Source: Unio delphinus (lineage: Eukaryota > Mollusca > Bivalvia > Unionida > Unionidae). From it: DNA of 64,000 nucleotides. Positions 53,791 through 64,000 of this stretch are shown piece after piece; position 1 is the first letter of the stretch, and each line of letters starts with the position of its first letter. Made by a program: the position numbers and the translations under genes. Location: assembly GCA_029339505.1 (NCBI GenBank), contig JAQISU010000108.1:19090501-19154500 (forward strand), given 5' to 3'. The notes under the pieces were generated by a model, which was given only the letters and a program-made list of their open reading frames with translations, had not been told where the DNA came from and did no database searches.

Positions 53791-54462
53791 ATGTATAGAA
53801 ATACGGATATAATTGATTTTTCAGCGACTAAAACAAGTGAACCAATTAAGCATCATGCAGCGCTACCAAACTCTATCCGGATGATTATAATCGGGCCATC
53901 TGGATCCGGTAAAACGCAATTGTTGCTCAATTTAATAATGAGATGGATGAAGTGGGATAAGTTGTATTTAATTGCCCCTAGCGTAGATGATCAACGATGT
54001 TATGAAGTGTTAAAGGATTTTAACGAGAATGCATCAGAAATTAAGGGTGAGAACGCCATTGATTTTATAACCGATATCGATGAAGCACCGAGCATTGATG
54101 ATATTGATGGAGATATTAACAATTTAGTCGTATACGACGATATAATGTTGGATAAACAAAAAAATCCTGCTAGAATATTTTCCCGTGGGCGTCACAAAAA
54201 CACTGACGTGATATATGTCACTCAACGCTACACTCAGGTTCCAAAAGTCATCAGAGATAACTGCAATATTCTTTCTGTATTCAACGGAGTTGATACTCAT
54301 ACTCTTAGAAATATTTGGCAGACATGGTGTTCTGATATGGACTTCAATCAATTTCGAGATTTCTTTAGTCATGCTCAGTCGACTCCGCACGGATTCGCAA
54401 CAATAAATCTACATGATCCTCGGACACGATATCGTATCGGACTGGATCAAATATTCGGTTAA
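53791..54462 (+). CDS. A32/FtsK-type packaging ATPase, element 2
   Basis: 223 residues, open. Walker A GPSGSGKT, Walker B NLVVYDDIML, and the motif HKNTDVIYVTQRYTQ are all identical to element 1. It ends RIGLDQIFG 20 bp before the right terminal repeat, unlike element 1 where the stop lies inside the repeat. Confidence 0.9.
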   Translation: MYRNTDIIDFSATKTSEPIKHHAALPNSIRMIIIGPSGSGKTQLLLNLIMRWMKWDKLYLIAPSVDDQRCYEVLKDFNENASEIKGENAIDFITDIDEAPSIDDIDGDINNLVVYDDIMLDKQKNPARIFSRGRHKNTDVIYVTQRYTQVPKVIRDNCNILSVFNGVDTHTLRNIWQTWCSDMDFNQFRDFFSHAQSTPHGFATINLHDPRTRYRIGLDQIFG

Positions 54463-54482
54463 AATCGTAAAAGAATTATTAA

Positions 54483-54728
54483 CCCAGAACTGAAAACTTT
54501 AGCAGCAGAGAGGGTGGATTACCACATCGTTGCGAGCAAAATTGATTAAAAAATCGTAAAATCTCCGTTTTTGCAAAAATGGAGACTTTTTTTTTGGTTA
54601 AATGAGATTTGTTGTAAACCTGATATTTTGTTCGAAAACGTTATCTATAGGCCATATTTTGTTCGAAAACGTGATCTGGAAGCCTTATTTTTGCTTGAAA
54701 TCGTGGTCTGTTCACCCTCTCTGCTGCT
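54483..54728 (-). repeat. right terminal inverted repeat, element 2
   Basis: 246 bp, inverted copy of 40094-40338; one extra base in the A run and one substitution. Ends CTCTCTGCTGCT. Confidence 0.9.
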
Positions 54729-54733
54729 TGAAT
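54729..54733. repeat. target site duplication, right copy, element 2
   Basis: TGAAT, followed by A, matching 40089-40093. Confidence 0.85.
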
Positions 54734-55645
54734 ACTTTGAATGATTTTCAAACTCGGTGATGTAATGTCACTAAATAATTTACATAGATCAAAAGTCGTT
54801 ATATTGTTGACAACGGTCACATGATTAGAAACATGTGGTTGTATTGTCTTCCCAACTTTACAAAGAGTTAGACAATGTTGCGGTGTCTTCCCCGTCATAT
54901 CGATACAAGTTTATGAATCTTTTGCTATCAAAATTCGGCCTGACAAAGAAATTGTAGGAATACAGTAACCAGTAACAGCATAGGCATGTATGATATAATC
55001 TTTATGTGGATGATAGTACGGGCTTTTTATATAGACAAATCCTTTGAAAAGCATTTATTCACGGCACAAACATAGTAAGAAATATTAGTAGCAAAACTTA
55101 TCTATTATAAATCAAATATGGTGTCCATTGGAAAATGGCAAAATCGTAGTTTTTCATACTTTTGGCATATCTTAGGTTTGTAAACACAAAATACATGGTT
55201 TTCTTTTTGGTAATAATTCAACTCACGAAGATCACTGGCATATAAATTTTCTAAAAGTACAAAAGTACAAAATACTATTAAGCTTTTGTAACAGCAGAAA
55301 AGTATCAATAAGTGGAAATGCTCGGTTCAGTGCAAACGGCCAAGCCATATGACCCAATATCCTGGTCAGAATAAATAACAACAAAAAAAGAATATTGAGT
55401 GCGCTAAAATGTTCAGACCATCAGGGCCCACCACACAATTTGGTAAATAATTCGTCACACATCCACCAAGAAAAGGAAAATTATAATTAAGTATTAACAA
55501 ATCAACAATAATATAGTCCCAATAAGGTGTCTAAAAAGTGTCTTCAACAAGCACAATCTATGCAATTTATTGCTGCGGGAGATATTGTAATCATAATTTA
55601 TCTGACCCGCATTTTTAATCATAAATAATTGCATATATCAAACAA
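54734..55645. other. intergenic host DNA, no gene seen
   Basis: AT-rich sequence with short accidental frames only. Confidence 0.4.
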
Positions 55646-55649
55646 ATGA

Positions 55650-55955
55650 GCAGCCGCTCCGGTGGCCTAGTTGTTAGAGCGTCTGCCGCGGAAGGTCGTG
55701 GGTTCGATCCCCGGCTGAGTCATACCAAAGACTTACAAAAATGGTACTAACAGCTGCCTCGCTTGACGCTCAGCATTAAGAGTTAGTGTTAGGACTGGTC
55801 GGCCTGGTGTCAGAATAATGTGACTGGGTGTGACATCGGGCTACATGTCTGCGGCATGATGCCCCAGTGCTAGACATAATATAAACTGCCTCAGTGCAAA
55901 CATCGTAGCGATATGACTGAAAAATTGTTAAAGCAACGTCAAAAATCCTAATAAA
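55650..55955 (+). repeat. tRNA-derived SINE, copy 2
   Basis: Head CCGCTCCGGTGGCCTAGTTG with B box GGTTCGATCCC, body shared with the copy at 33453-33720 (GTTAGTGTTAGGACTG, CTGGTGTCAGAATAAT, ATCGTAGCGATATGA), ending in an A-rich tail (AATAAAAAAAATAAAA). About 40 bp between head and body are absent from copy 1. Confidence 0.8.
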
Positions 55956-56500
55956 AAAAATAAAACAGCAAAGCAATAAAAGGAGCAAAAATGAGCAAAG
56001 AATAGTTCTCTATCATAACAGATATTTGCATTCCATTGTGTGCCCTGAACAGCTTCTGAAGTTCTGCAAGCACTTTGGAGACTCAAAAATTTATGATTAA
56101 AATTTCTTCAAAATTTTTGCATTCTACCACCTACCCACCCCCATACACGTGTTGCCTCTCTTGATGTCTTTAGGTATATTTAAGCAAATGATCGAGTATT
56201 TGTGTATTTTTTAAATGGCTTCTTTGTTTTATTGCTTTGTGTCAGATAGAAACTTGTCTTCGTCACTCATGTCAACTTTGTCCTTGTTGTCAGAGTGATG
56301 TTGATGATATCTCAAACTACCTTATCTTCTTTAATCCTTCTCCTTTAATTTTTCTTTCAAGTTGTTATTATCATCAGCAGCAGCATTTCGAGTCATTTAC
56401 CTTTTCTTCTTCTCCATCTTTAACATCTGACTTTACTTTCACCGATAGGAAACATCCTTTCATGTGTATTAGATTTTGACCGATTTTGACAGAAAATCAG
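55956..56500. other. intergenic host DNA, no gene seen
   Basis: T-rich in its second half. The 80-codon frame at 56237 has low-complexity composition and no motif. Confidence 0.4.
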
Positions 56501-56828
56501 CATTCAGGTGACAAGATTATTTTAGAAAATCAATATTCAGGCGACAAGACTTTTTTTTAGAAAATCAATATTCAGGTGACAAGACTCTTTTAGAAAATCA
56601 ATATTCAGGCGACAAGACTATTTTAGAAATCAATATTCAGGCGACAAGGTTCTTTTATAAAATCAATATTCAGGCGACAAGACTCTTTTAGAAAATCAAT
56701 ATTCAGGCGACAAGACTCCTTTAGAAAATCAATATTCAGGCGACAAGACTCTTTTAGAAAATCAATATTCAGGTGACAAGACTATTTTAGAAAATCAATA
56801 TTCAGGCGACAAGAATCTTTTAGAAATA
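56500..56828. repeat. 32-bp minisatellite, about 10 copies
   Basis: The unit is AGAAAATCAATATTCAGGCG followed by ACAAGACTCTTT; ends just before the LTR retrotransposon. Confidence 0.9.
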
Positions 56829-56847
56829 TTTATATTTATATATATAT

Positions 56848-57685
56848 TGTTACGTGCTTAGGCTCGAATAAACAGTAACATAGAAAGAGTGAAAATAACA
56901 AGCTTGTAAAAACTTAATGAACAATTTATTGAGCACAAATATTTTCCAGAAAAGAAAAATAAACTTACTGTTTTAAGAATCAATTTCAAAATTAATGCAA
57001 AATTAATTCAAGATATAATCCACTAGTGTAATTGCAAAAGTCCTAGTAATAAAATGTTCTAATAATTCCCAATTCGAATCTTAGTGAAGCATCCAAGATG
57101 GAAGACGATGTCACTTGATGAAGTCAGTTCTGGTCTTATGACATTCAATGAGCACAATTGTTTTCCAGATAAATAACAAAATAAATCCTCTTGATCCAAA
57201 CGAATTGAAATAATTTCCAGTACAAGGTAATTTAAAATAACTCAAAACGACACACAGCTTAGTATTCTAACAGCCCAACTTCTACTAAATAGTTTGCTCT
57301 AAAACATCATTTATATACCTGTTTTTACGTAAACAAGGAAGGGGTCACATGATCTTCTAGAATCTTTAGAACAAATTTACGTTCTAAAAATCTCGTGCAC
57401 ACCGTATGACCCAGATGAGAATCAGTTATTTTTACTCTCAAGAACTAAAAATAGAAAGATGTTTATAACAAAGCTCCATAATGTCCTTGGAATCAACCAA
57501 TCATTTTAAAAGCTTGTTTACAACTCTGAATCCAGGTCAGAAATGAGGTCAACATACATCTGGTGTTTATTTGTATAGTACAGGTCATTTCCCAATGAAT
57601 GAATCTTAAACTTAAAATGTCAAATTTGAATCTGACAAACAAACAATTACAACAAAAATAAATTGACTTATACTTATACGTAACA
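56848..57685 (-). repeat. 3' LTR of the retrotransposon
   Basis: 838 bp with 7-bp inverted ends TGTTACG/CGTAACA, highly similar to about 62658-63494. On the minus strand a purine tract ATGGGGGAAGG (57686-57696) stands right before it, as expected of the polypurine primer next to a 3' LTR. Confidence 0.85.
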
Positions 57686-57809
57686 CCTTCCCCCATAAAA
57701 TAAAAATAAAGGTTTATATGATAAAACTTTCTTTTTACCACAAACCAATTTACACCTGAGGTTAAAAGAACTCGTATAAATTACACAGTGTATATGATAT
57801 AATATTATG

Positions 57810-58100
57810 TTATACACGGGAAAGAGCGTCTGCTATTAAATTATCTTTTCCCTTGATGTTCCGTATGTCAAGATTATATTCCTGGAATAACAAACTCCAC
57901 CTAAGTAATCTTTGATTTTTATTTTTCATCTTGCCGATGAAAGTGAGGGGGTTGTGGTCACTAAAAACTATAATCGAAGAAGGAGCTGAACTAAGATAAA
58001 CTTCAAAATATTGTAAAGCCAAAATCAATGCCAAACATTCCTTCTCGATAGTTGAATAATTTCTCTGGTGCTTATTTAATTTCTTTGAAAAATAGCACAC
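57810..58100 (-). pseudogene. retrotransposon RNase H
   Basis: Gypsy-type RNase H end: YFSKKLNKHQRNYSTIEKEC with LALILALQYFEVYL, then VFSDHNPLTFI and the terminal NLIADALSRV. It is the last domain before the 3' LTR. The preceding connection (58101-58317) is in other frames. Confidence 0.8.
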
Positions 58101-58317
58101 TGGATGTTCAATACCAATTTTGTCTTCTTGAATTAAAACTGCTCCAACACCAACGTCACTTGCATCGACAGATAATTTGAAAGACTGACTGAAATTTGGA
58201 GCTGCAAGAACTGGTGCTGTTTCAAGTATTGCTTTTAACTTGTCAAAAGCCTCCTGACATTTTTCAGTCCAAAAGAACTTGTTCTTCTTCTTTAATAATT
58301 TGTCAGGGGTTCTGTAA

Positions 58318-59110
58318 TTATAGAAAAATTGGAAAAAATTTCCGATAGTATCCGGCCATACCTAAAAGTCGCATCAGTTGCTTTCTATTTTCAGGCACAG
58401 GGAATTTAGAAATAGCCCCAACCTTAGCATCTATTGGCTTAACTTGTCCATGTCCCACAATATGTCCTAAGAAAGGCACACTAGCATGGCAGAACTCACT
58501 TTTAGATAAATTAACTGTCAAACATGCATCAGTGAGTCTGTCAAAGAATTTTCGAATTGTTGCTGGATGTTCTATCCAAGTGTCATTGTAGATGATGACG
58601 TCATCTATATAGGCATCACAATTTTCTAGACCAGAGGTGATCATATTCATAAGACGTTAAAATGTACTTTGTGACCTTTCATCCCGAATGGCATTACTTT
58701 ATATTGGTAAAGTCCATCTGGAGTCACAAACGCCGAGATTTCCTTTGCTCTTTCCGTTAGTGGAATCTGCCAAAATCCTTTCAGGTCAAATTTTGTGACA
58801 TACTTGGCATTCCCGATTTTATCAATACAATCGTCAATTCTTGGTAATGGGAATGAATCTGATTTTGTCACACTGTTCACCTTCCTATAATCAGTGCACA
58901 TAGGGAAAGTTTTATCTGGTTTTGGAACAGGTATGCATGGTGAACTCCAATCACTTTTACTGGGCTCGATAAAATCATTCTCCAGCAAATATTGACTTTC
59001 CTTTTAAAGTATTCCTGTTTGAGTGGATTCATCCTGTATGGATGTTGTTTGACAAGTTTGGAATTTACAATTTCGACGTCATAAAAATTTTGTTTGACCT
59101 TGTAGAACAT
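58318..59110 (-). pseudogene. retrotransposon reverse transcriptase
   Basis: Readable RT motifs: DWSSPCIPVPKPD, FPMCTDYRKVN, KFDLKGFWQIPL, YQYKVMPFGMK, then after a frameshift the catalytic YIDDVIIYN (of the YxDD type) and FLGHIVGHGQVKP. Typical of Ty3/gypsy. Broken at least at about 58650 and 58990. Confidence 0.85.
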
Positions 59111-60551
59111 CTGGAACTAAATGCTCATATTCAAATAATGACTGTTTCGGTTCAATTCTTTCTTGCACTTGTAAATGTGAAAGTTTCTGGTCTAGATCTT
59201 TCATAGTTTCTGAATTACAAAGATTCGTCATTTCAGTAGAATCTGATGATATTCCTTCACTGAGTGGGACAGGTACAACTAAATTAATTACATGTTTAAC
59301 ATGGCTATCTCTTTCAATATACTCTTTTAGCATGTTTATATGGCAGAGTTGTTTTTGTTTGCGCCTCTCAGGAGTATTTATGATGTAATTTAAGTCACTA
59401 ATTTTCCTGTCAACTGTGTAGGGACCATAATGTTTGGCCTGAAGAGGATTTTGTGGCATTGGTAAGAGAGCCAGGACTCTTTCATCAGGCTAAAAACTCC
59501 TTTCCTTCGATTTTTTTTATCATATCTTGATTTCATTTTTGATTGAGCAGAGTGCGGATTTGATCTTGCGACCTCACAAGCCTTTGACAACTTGTATCTA
59601 AAATCGGAAACATAATCAAGAAGATTGATCTCAGGATTTTCATTAGAGAGAAGTTTCTCTTTCAATAACTTCAATGGTCCACGCACAGTGTGTCAAAAAA
59701 CCAGTTCAAAGGGACTGAAGCCTAAAGATTCTTGAACTGATTCTCTAACAGCAAACAATAGTAAATGAATGAATTCATCCAAATCTTTCTCCGTATCAAA
59801 ACAATATGCTCGGATCATATTTTTCAAAGTCTGATGGAATCTTTATAATGCCCCTGGGCTCTCAGGGTGATAGGCAGAATATTTGAATTACTGAATGCTC
59901 AATTCATACATAACTTGTTGGAAAATTGAACCTTGATCATACTGAACAGATTTGGGAAGGCCATACTGAGTAAAAAAACTTTATCAAAGCTTTTACTATT
60001 GTTTTAGATTTTATATTCCTCAATGGAATTGCCTCTGGAAACCTTGTTGACGCACACATATTGGTCAACAGGTATTGGTTACCTGACTTGGTCTTGGGTA
60101 AGGGACCTACACAATCTACCATAATTCTACTAAATGGTTCGTCAAAGGCAGGAATAGGTTCTAGATGAGCGTTAGGTATCTTCTTATTGGGTTTTCCTAC
60201 CATTTGACAAGTATGACAAGATCTACAGTATTTGGCAACATCACTTTTGATTTTAAGCCAATAGAAATGAGTCAAGATCTTGGGATAAGTTTAATTAATC
60301 CAAAAATGACCAGCCAAAGGAGTTTCATGGGCCAGATTAAGTATTTCCTGTCTGTAAGGTTTTGGAACTACTATTTGATAGTTCACCGACCATTCATTAC
60401 CAGCAGGTACCTCGGGAGGTCTCCATTTTCTCATAAGAATTCCATTTTTAATGAAATAACAGACAGGACCTTCAGTGGCTTCAGTCTCACTTATGGCCCT
60501 TTGAAACAAACAGGAGATCTCAGGATCCTTTTCCTATTCGACGACAAGTGA
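59079..60551 (-). pseudogene. retrotransposon integrase
   Basis: HHCC zinc domain (ILNLAHETPLAGHFW; YCRSCHTCQ), core with MVDCVGPLP (first Asp) and LLTNMCASTRFPEAIPL, and a C-terminal GPY/F module (AKHYGPYTVDRKISDLNY). Pieces are spread over several frames (60509-60291, 60275-59937, 59686-59390, 59459-59079). It lies 5' of the reverse transcriptase. Confidence 0.8.
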
Positions 60552-60782
60552 CTGTTGTTTATCACCCTGATTAGAATAAAGAGAATGAGTTGTTAAAAGA
60601 GGATAACTATGATCAATACATTCTGATTGATGCAAAGAAGGAGTAAAAGTGACCTAATCAAAAGCCTGACCTATACATATGACAGCTAAAAGAATACTGC
60701 CTACATCAACATTATTCTCAAGAGCTTTCTTTGCCATAGCTCTGGTAACTACACAAGCTTGAAATATATCAGGGAATTCTTT

Positions 60783-61361
60783 TTAAATTGGATCAACTTT
60801 CTGATCCAAATCAGGCTTGTCAGTTACAAGTGGATTAACCACAACTTTGTCTCCAGTTATGTAGTTGCCTAGCAATAAATGAATGCCCTCAACGGGTAAA
60901 ACCGAGACTGTTCCGACTGTCACAGGTCCTGACACTATGTCTGATGACAAATTTACACAATGGAGAGGAACATTAACAAAGCCGCACTCTACTCCCTGAA
61001 TAAGAACACTTTCATTAGAAGAAGACTTCTCAGAAAAAGGCAAAATGCCTGACAATAAAAGACTCTGGGAAGCTCATGTGTCCCTTAAAATTTTAATAGT
61101 GGTTGGATTGGCTGAATCGCCCAAGAGTGATATAGAACCTTTCGATATGAATGGTTCATAATTCTCCATAATAAATTCAGATTGGGATTTATTATACACA
61201 ACAAATGTATTGCTTTCAATACATGACCGTGACCTCGACCTCTTAGAAATAAGAGCATTTGGAACAGGTCTGTCTTGATTCTGATGCCTATTTTTCAGTT
61301 TGTAGCAATCAGAAATAACGTGTCCTTTTTTCTTGCAATAGTTACACGTCGGAAGAGACAA
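60783..61361 (-). pseudogene. gag zinc knuckle and aspartic protease region
   Basis: Begins with the CCHC knuckle CNYCKKKGHVISDC, then a linker, then the retropepsin active-site triplet DT followed by a TGA stop at 61074-61076 where glycine is expected. Protease sequence continues (SGILPFSEK, VPLHCVNLSSDIVSGPVTVG, HLLLGNYI) to 60783. Confidence 0.75.
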
Positions 61362-61399
61362 GGATCTAGAATCAAGCTTCTCTGAAGTTTGATTTTTGA

Positions 61400-62511
61400 A
61401 AGTTGTGCTAGTTTGAGTTTTAAAAGGACTAGTATTAAGCTGAAATACTTTTTTCTGCCAGAAGACTGTTGAGTAGAAGTCTTGTTAACAAAATTAACTT
61501 TATGTGTCAAAGAATATTCGTCAGCAGCTCTAGCAGCATTTTCTAAGGTTTCAATCCTATGCTCATCAAGATAAGATTTAATGTCACTATGGACACAGTT
61601 TTTGAACTCTTCAATTAATATAATTTGCTTGAGATTTTGATAATCTTGTTCGACTTTCTTAGCTAAGCACCATCTATCAAAAAACTGCTATTTTTCTCTA
61701 GCAAATTCGACATGAGTTTGTCCAGCTTCTTTTCTATAATTTCTGAATTTTTGCCGATAAGCTTCAGGGACTAACTCATAACCCTTTAGAATGCATTCTT
61801 TAACCACATCATAGTCACCACTTTGGTGAACAGACGGTGAAGTGTAAATCTCACTAGCCTTACCAGTGAGTACATATTGCAATAACTCCAATGCTCCCTT
61901 GGCCACTTTAAATTTTCTACAACTTTTTCAAAACGAATGAAGTATTTTATTTGTCTACTTCTTTTTCTCTGAAAGGGGGCACTAATTTAATATTCCTTGC
62001 TAAATCAAAACTTAAATTTGGATTTGAAGTATGAAGGTGTGTTTCACTTGCCAGCTCTAATTCTTTCATTTTACATTGGTATTCCCTTTCTTCCTTCTCT
62101 CTCTCTTTATCAATTTGTTTTTCTTGTAACCGAATGTGCATCTGCTCTTATTGTAATTCAAATTGTCTTTCTTTCTCCTCTTTTTCATATTGTAATTGTT
62201 TTTCTTTCTCCCTTTCATGAAATTCCAGCTTTTTCAACTCTAATTCCATCTTGAAATCTAATTCAAATTTCTTTATTTTAATGTCAGAGTCTGATGCAGA
62301 CTTACTGACCGAAATCAAAGCACTTTTTTCCAAAACATTCGTTTCTACCAAATAATGGACCAAAATCTTTTTTATATCTTGTTTCGTTAAAGAAGCCTTG
62401 ACTTCAGAAAGATCATATTTTTCTGGCAAGTTGAATCAACTCATCCTTTTTGAAATGATCTAATTTCTCCTGACTAGGATTAAAAATAAATATTTCTACT
62501 TTAGATGTCAT
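61400..62511 (-). pseudogene. retrotransposon gag
   Basis: ATG at 62511 starts MTSKVEIFIFNPSQEKLDHF, followed by a frameshift, a Lys/Glu-rich coiled coil (HEREKEKQLQYEKEEKERQF), and the capsid-like region with EKVVENLKWPRE and ALELLQYVLTGKASEIY. At least three frame breaks. Confidence 0.75.
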
Positions 62512-62657
62512 TTTAATACAAGTCTGTCAATCTCACTAAAGATTTGTTAAAATAATCAAAAACTAGGGGAATTCAAATTTAAAACAAAAGTTTTCTGAAA
62601 AAAAATTCTAGCCGAATTCCAATTGATCCCAATCTCGGACGACAACACCAATTTCTA
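62512..62657 (-). other. 5' untranslated region with candidate primer-binding site
   Basis: Seven bases after the 5' LTR the minus strand reads TGGTGTTGTCGTCCGAGATT, beginning TGG as expected for pairing with a tRNA CCA end. I did not assign the tRNA. Confidence 0.5.
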
Positions 62658-63494
62658 TGTTACGTGCTGAGGATCGAATAAACAGTAACATAGAAAGAGT
62701 GAAAATAACAAGCTTGTAAAAACTTAATAAACAATTTATTGAGCACAAATATTTTCCAGAAAAGAAAAATAAACTTACGGTTTTAAGAATCAATTCCAAA
62801 ATTAATCCAAATGTAATTCAAAATATAATCCACTAGTGAAATTGTAAACGTCCTGGTAATAAAATGTCTTAATAATTCCCAATTCGAATCTTAGTGAAGC
62901 ATCCAAGATGGAAGACGATGTCACTTGATGAAGTCAGTTCTGGTCTTATGACATTCAATGAGCACAATTGTTTTCCAGATAAATAACAAGATAAATCCTC
63001 TTGATCCAAACGAATTGAAAAACTTGCCAGTACAAGGTAATTTAAAATAACTCAAAACGACACACGACTTAGTTTTCTAACAGCCCAACTTCTACTAAAT
63101 AGTTCGCTCTAAAACATGATTTATATACCTGTTTTTACGTAAACAAGGAAGGGGTCACATGATCTTCTAGAATCTTTAGAACAAATTTACGTTAAAAAAA
63201 TCTCGTGCACACCGTATGACCCAGATGAAAATCAGTTATTTTTACTCTCAAGAACTAAAAATAGAAAGATGCTTATAACAAAGCTCCATAATGTCCTTGG
63301 AATCAACCAATCATTTTAAAAGCTTGTTTACAACTCTGAAGCCAGGTCAGAAATGAGGTCAACATCTGATGTTTATTTGTATAGTACAGGTCATCTCCCA
63401 ATGAATGAATCTTAAACTTAAAATGTCAAACTTGAATTTGACAAACAACCAATTAAAACAAAAATAAATGACTTAAATCAAATATACATTACAA
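62658..63494 (-). repeat. 5' LTR of the retrotransposon
   Basis: About 837 bp, closely similar to 56848-57685 with scattered substitutions, which indicates an insertion that is not recent. The outer end is eroded (ATTACA where CGTAACA is expected), and the last 80 bp are duplicated in tandem (about 63415-63577). Confidence 0.8.
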
Positions 63495-63572
63495 TTAAAA
63501 CAAAATGTCAAACTTGAATTTGACAAACAACCAATTAAAACAAAAATAAATGACTTAAATCAAATATACATT

Positions 63573-63576
<4 letters not shown>

Positions 63577-63668
<92 letters not shown>
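63577..63668. repeat. (AT)n microsatellite
   Basis: About 90 bp of pure AT repeat flanking the retrotransposon; AT-rich repeat also flanks its other end (56830-56847). Confidence 0.95.
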
Positions 63669-63670
<2 letters not shown>

Positions 63671-64000
63671 ACTAGAATTTAATTGGATTTTAATTGGAAT
63701 TCCAATGAAATTGAATTGCAATACCACTGTAATTTAATTGGAATACCAATAGAATTTACTTGGAACGCTTTACATTTAGACATAACAGAAAAGTTTAGGA
63801 CTATTAGGAACCTATGTCGCAATACTGTAAGTTCTTTTTTAATTTTCACTTTGTATTCTAGGGAAATAAATTATTTGTTGATTTTTAATATATACAAAAT
63901 TATGATGGTTTTCGCTATTGTCTGTTACAATGTTATCATTTGGATATAAAATAATGCTGTGAATGAAAAGACAATCGACTTTAAAAAACTCCGAAAAGAT
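63669..64000. other. AT-rich host DNA, no gene seen
   Basis: Starts with a few loose repeats of 'aatttaattggaataccaat'. The 88-codon frame at 63683 has no recognisable motif. Confidence 0.4.

Larger units (their letters stand above)
40094..54728. mobile_element. element 2: adintovirus-like Polinton, inverted relative to element 1
   Basis: This 14.6-kb element has 245/246-bp terminal inverted repeats and a 5-bp duplication. Gene order is the mirror of element 1: penton-like gene at the left, ATPase at the right. Compared with element 1 it keeps the full homing endonuclease and lacks the 2-kb insertion. It has lost about 0.5 kb of integrase core, 85 bp of polymerase and several reading frames. 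Both the ATPase and the major capsid, protease, fibre-like and penton-like genes remain open. Confidence 0.9.
56848..63494 (-). mobile_element. Ty3/gypsy-type LTR retrotransposon with IN before RT (Gmr1-like order)
   Basis: About 6.65 kb on the minus strand. Order from the 5' LTR: gag (62511 to about 61300, ending in a CCHC knuckle), protease (about 61090-60783), integrase (about 60551-59079), reverse transcriptase (about 59110-58300), RNase H (58100-57810), 3' LTR. The RT and RNase H are gypsy-like, yet integrase comes first, as in copia. This order is known for Gmr1-type elements. Every domain has frameshifts or stops, so the copy is dead. Confidence 0.8.

Overview
The window is AT-rich, microsatellite-rich animal nuclear DNA with GT/AG introns, tRNA-derived SINEs, LINE remnants and an LTR retrotransposon. 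An invertebrate host, possibly a mollusc, fits the repeats, but nothing here fixes the phylum. There are three layers: a host gene on the minus strand, two large integrated DNA-virus-like elements, and assorted retroelements and tandem repeats.

Host gene: six exons on the minus strand (36587-37207, 36005-36075, 31876-32005, 30566-30640, 13314-13402, 8586-8659) join with consistent phases and GT/AG junctions. The last two exons begin a cyclic-nucleotide-binding fold, so the gene resembles CNBD2. Its 3' end lies outside the window.

Element 1 (13670-30316, 16.6 kb) and element 2 (40094-54728, 14.6 kb, opposite orientation) are homologous Polinton/Maverick elements of the adintovirus type. Each has long terminal inverted repeats (205 bp and 245/246 bp) and its own 5-bp target duplication (TGTTT; TGAAT). 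Shared gene order from the ATPase end: packaging ATPase; divergent zinc-ribbon ORF that runs by a -1 shift into a parvovirus-type phospholipase A2; retrovirus-like integrase; convergent giant PolB-SF1 helicase-HNH gene; small zinc protein; NUMOD4/HNH homing endonuclease; two unknown ORFs; pVI/core-like basic protein; double-jelly-roll major capsid protein; pX-like protein; adenain-like protease; repeat-bearing fibre-like protein; membrane protein overlapping a minor capsid (penton-like) protein.

In both copies the replication and integration genes are broken, while the major capsid, minor capsid, protease, fibre-like and ATPase genes are open. Element 1 sits in an intron of the host gene that would be about 0.5 kb without it. 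Element 2 lies about 3 kb upstream of the first coding exon.

The right end (56848 to about 63494) is a decayed Ty3/gypsy-type retrotransposon on the minus strand. Its integrase lies before reverse transcriptase, the order known from Gmr1-like elements. Elsewhere there are LINE fragments (2780-3600, 5085-6290), three SINE-like copies, an inverted-repeat element (39252-39745) and five substantial minisatellites.
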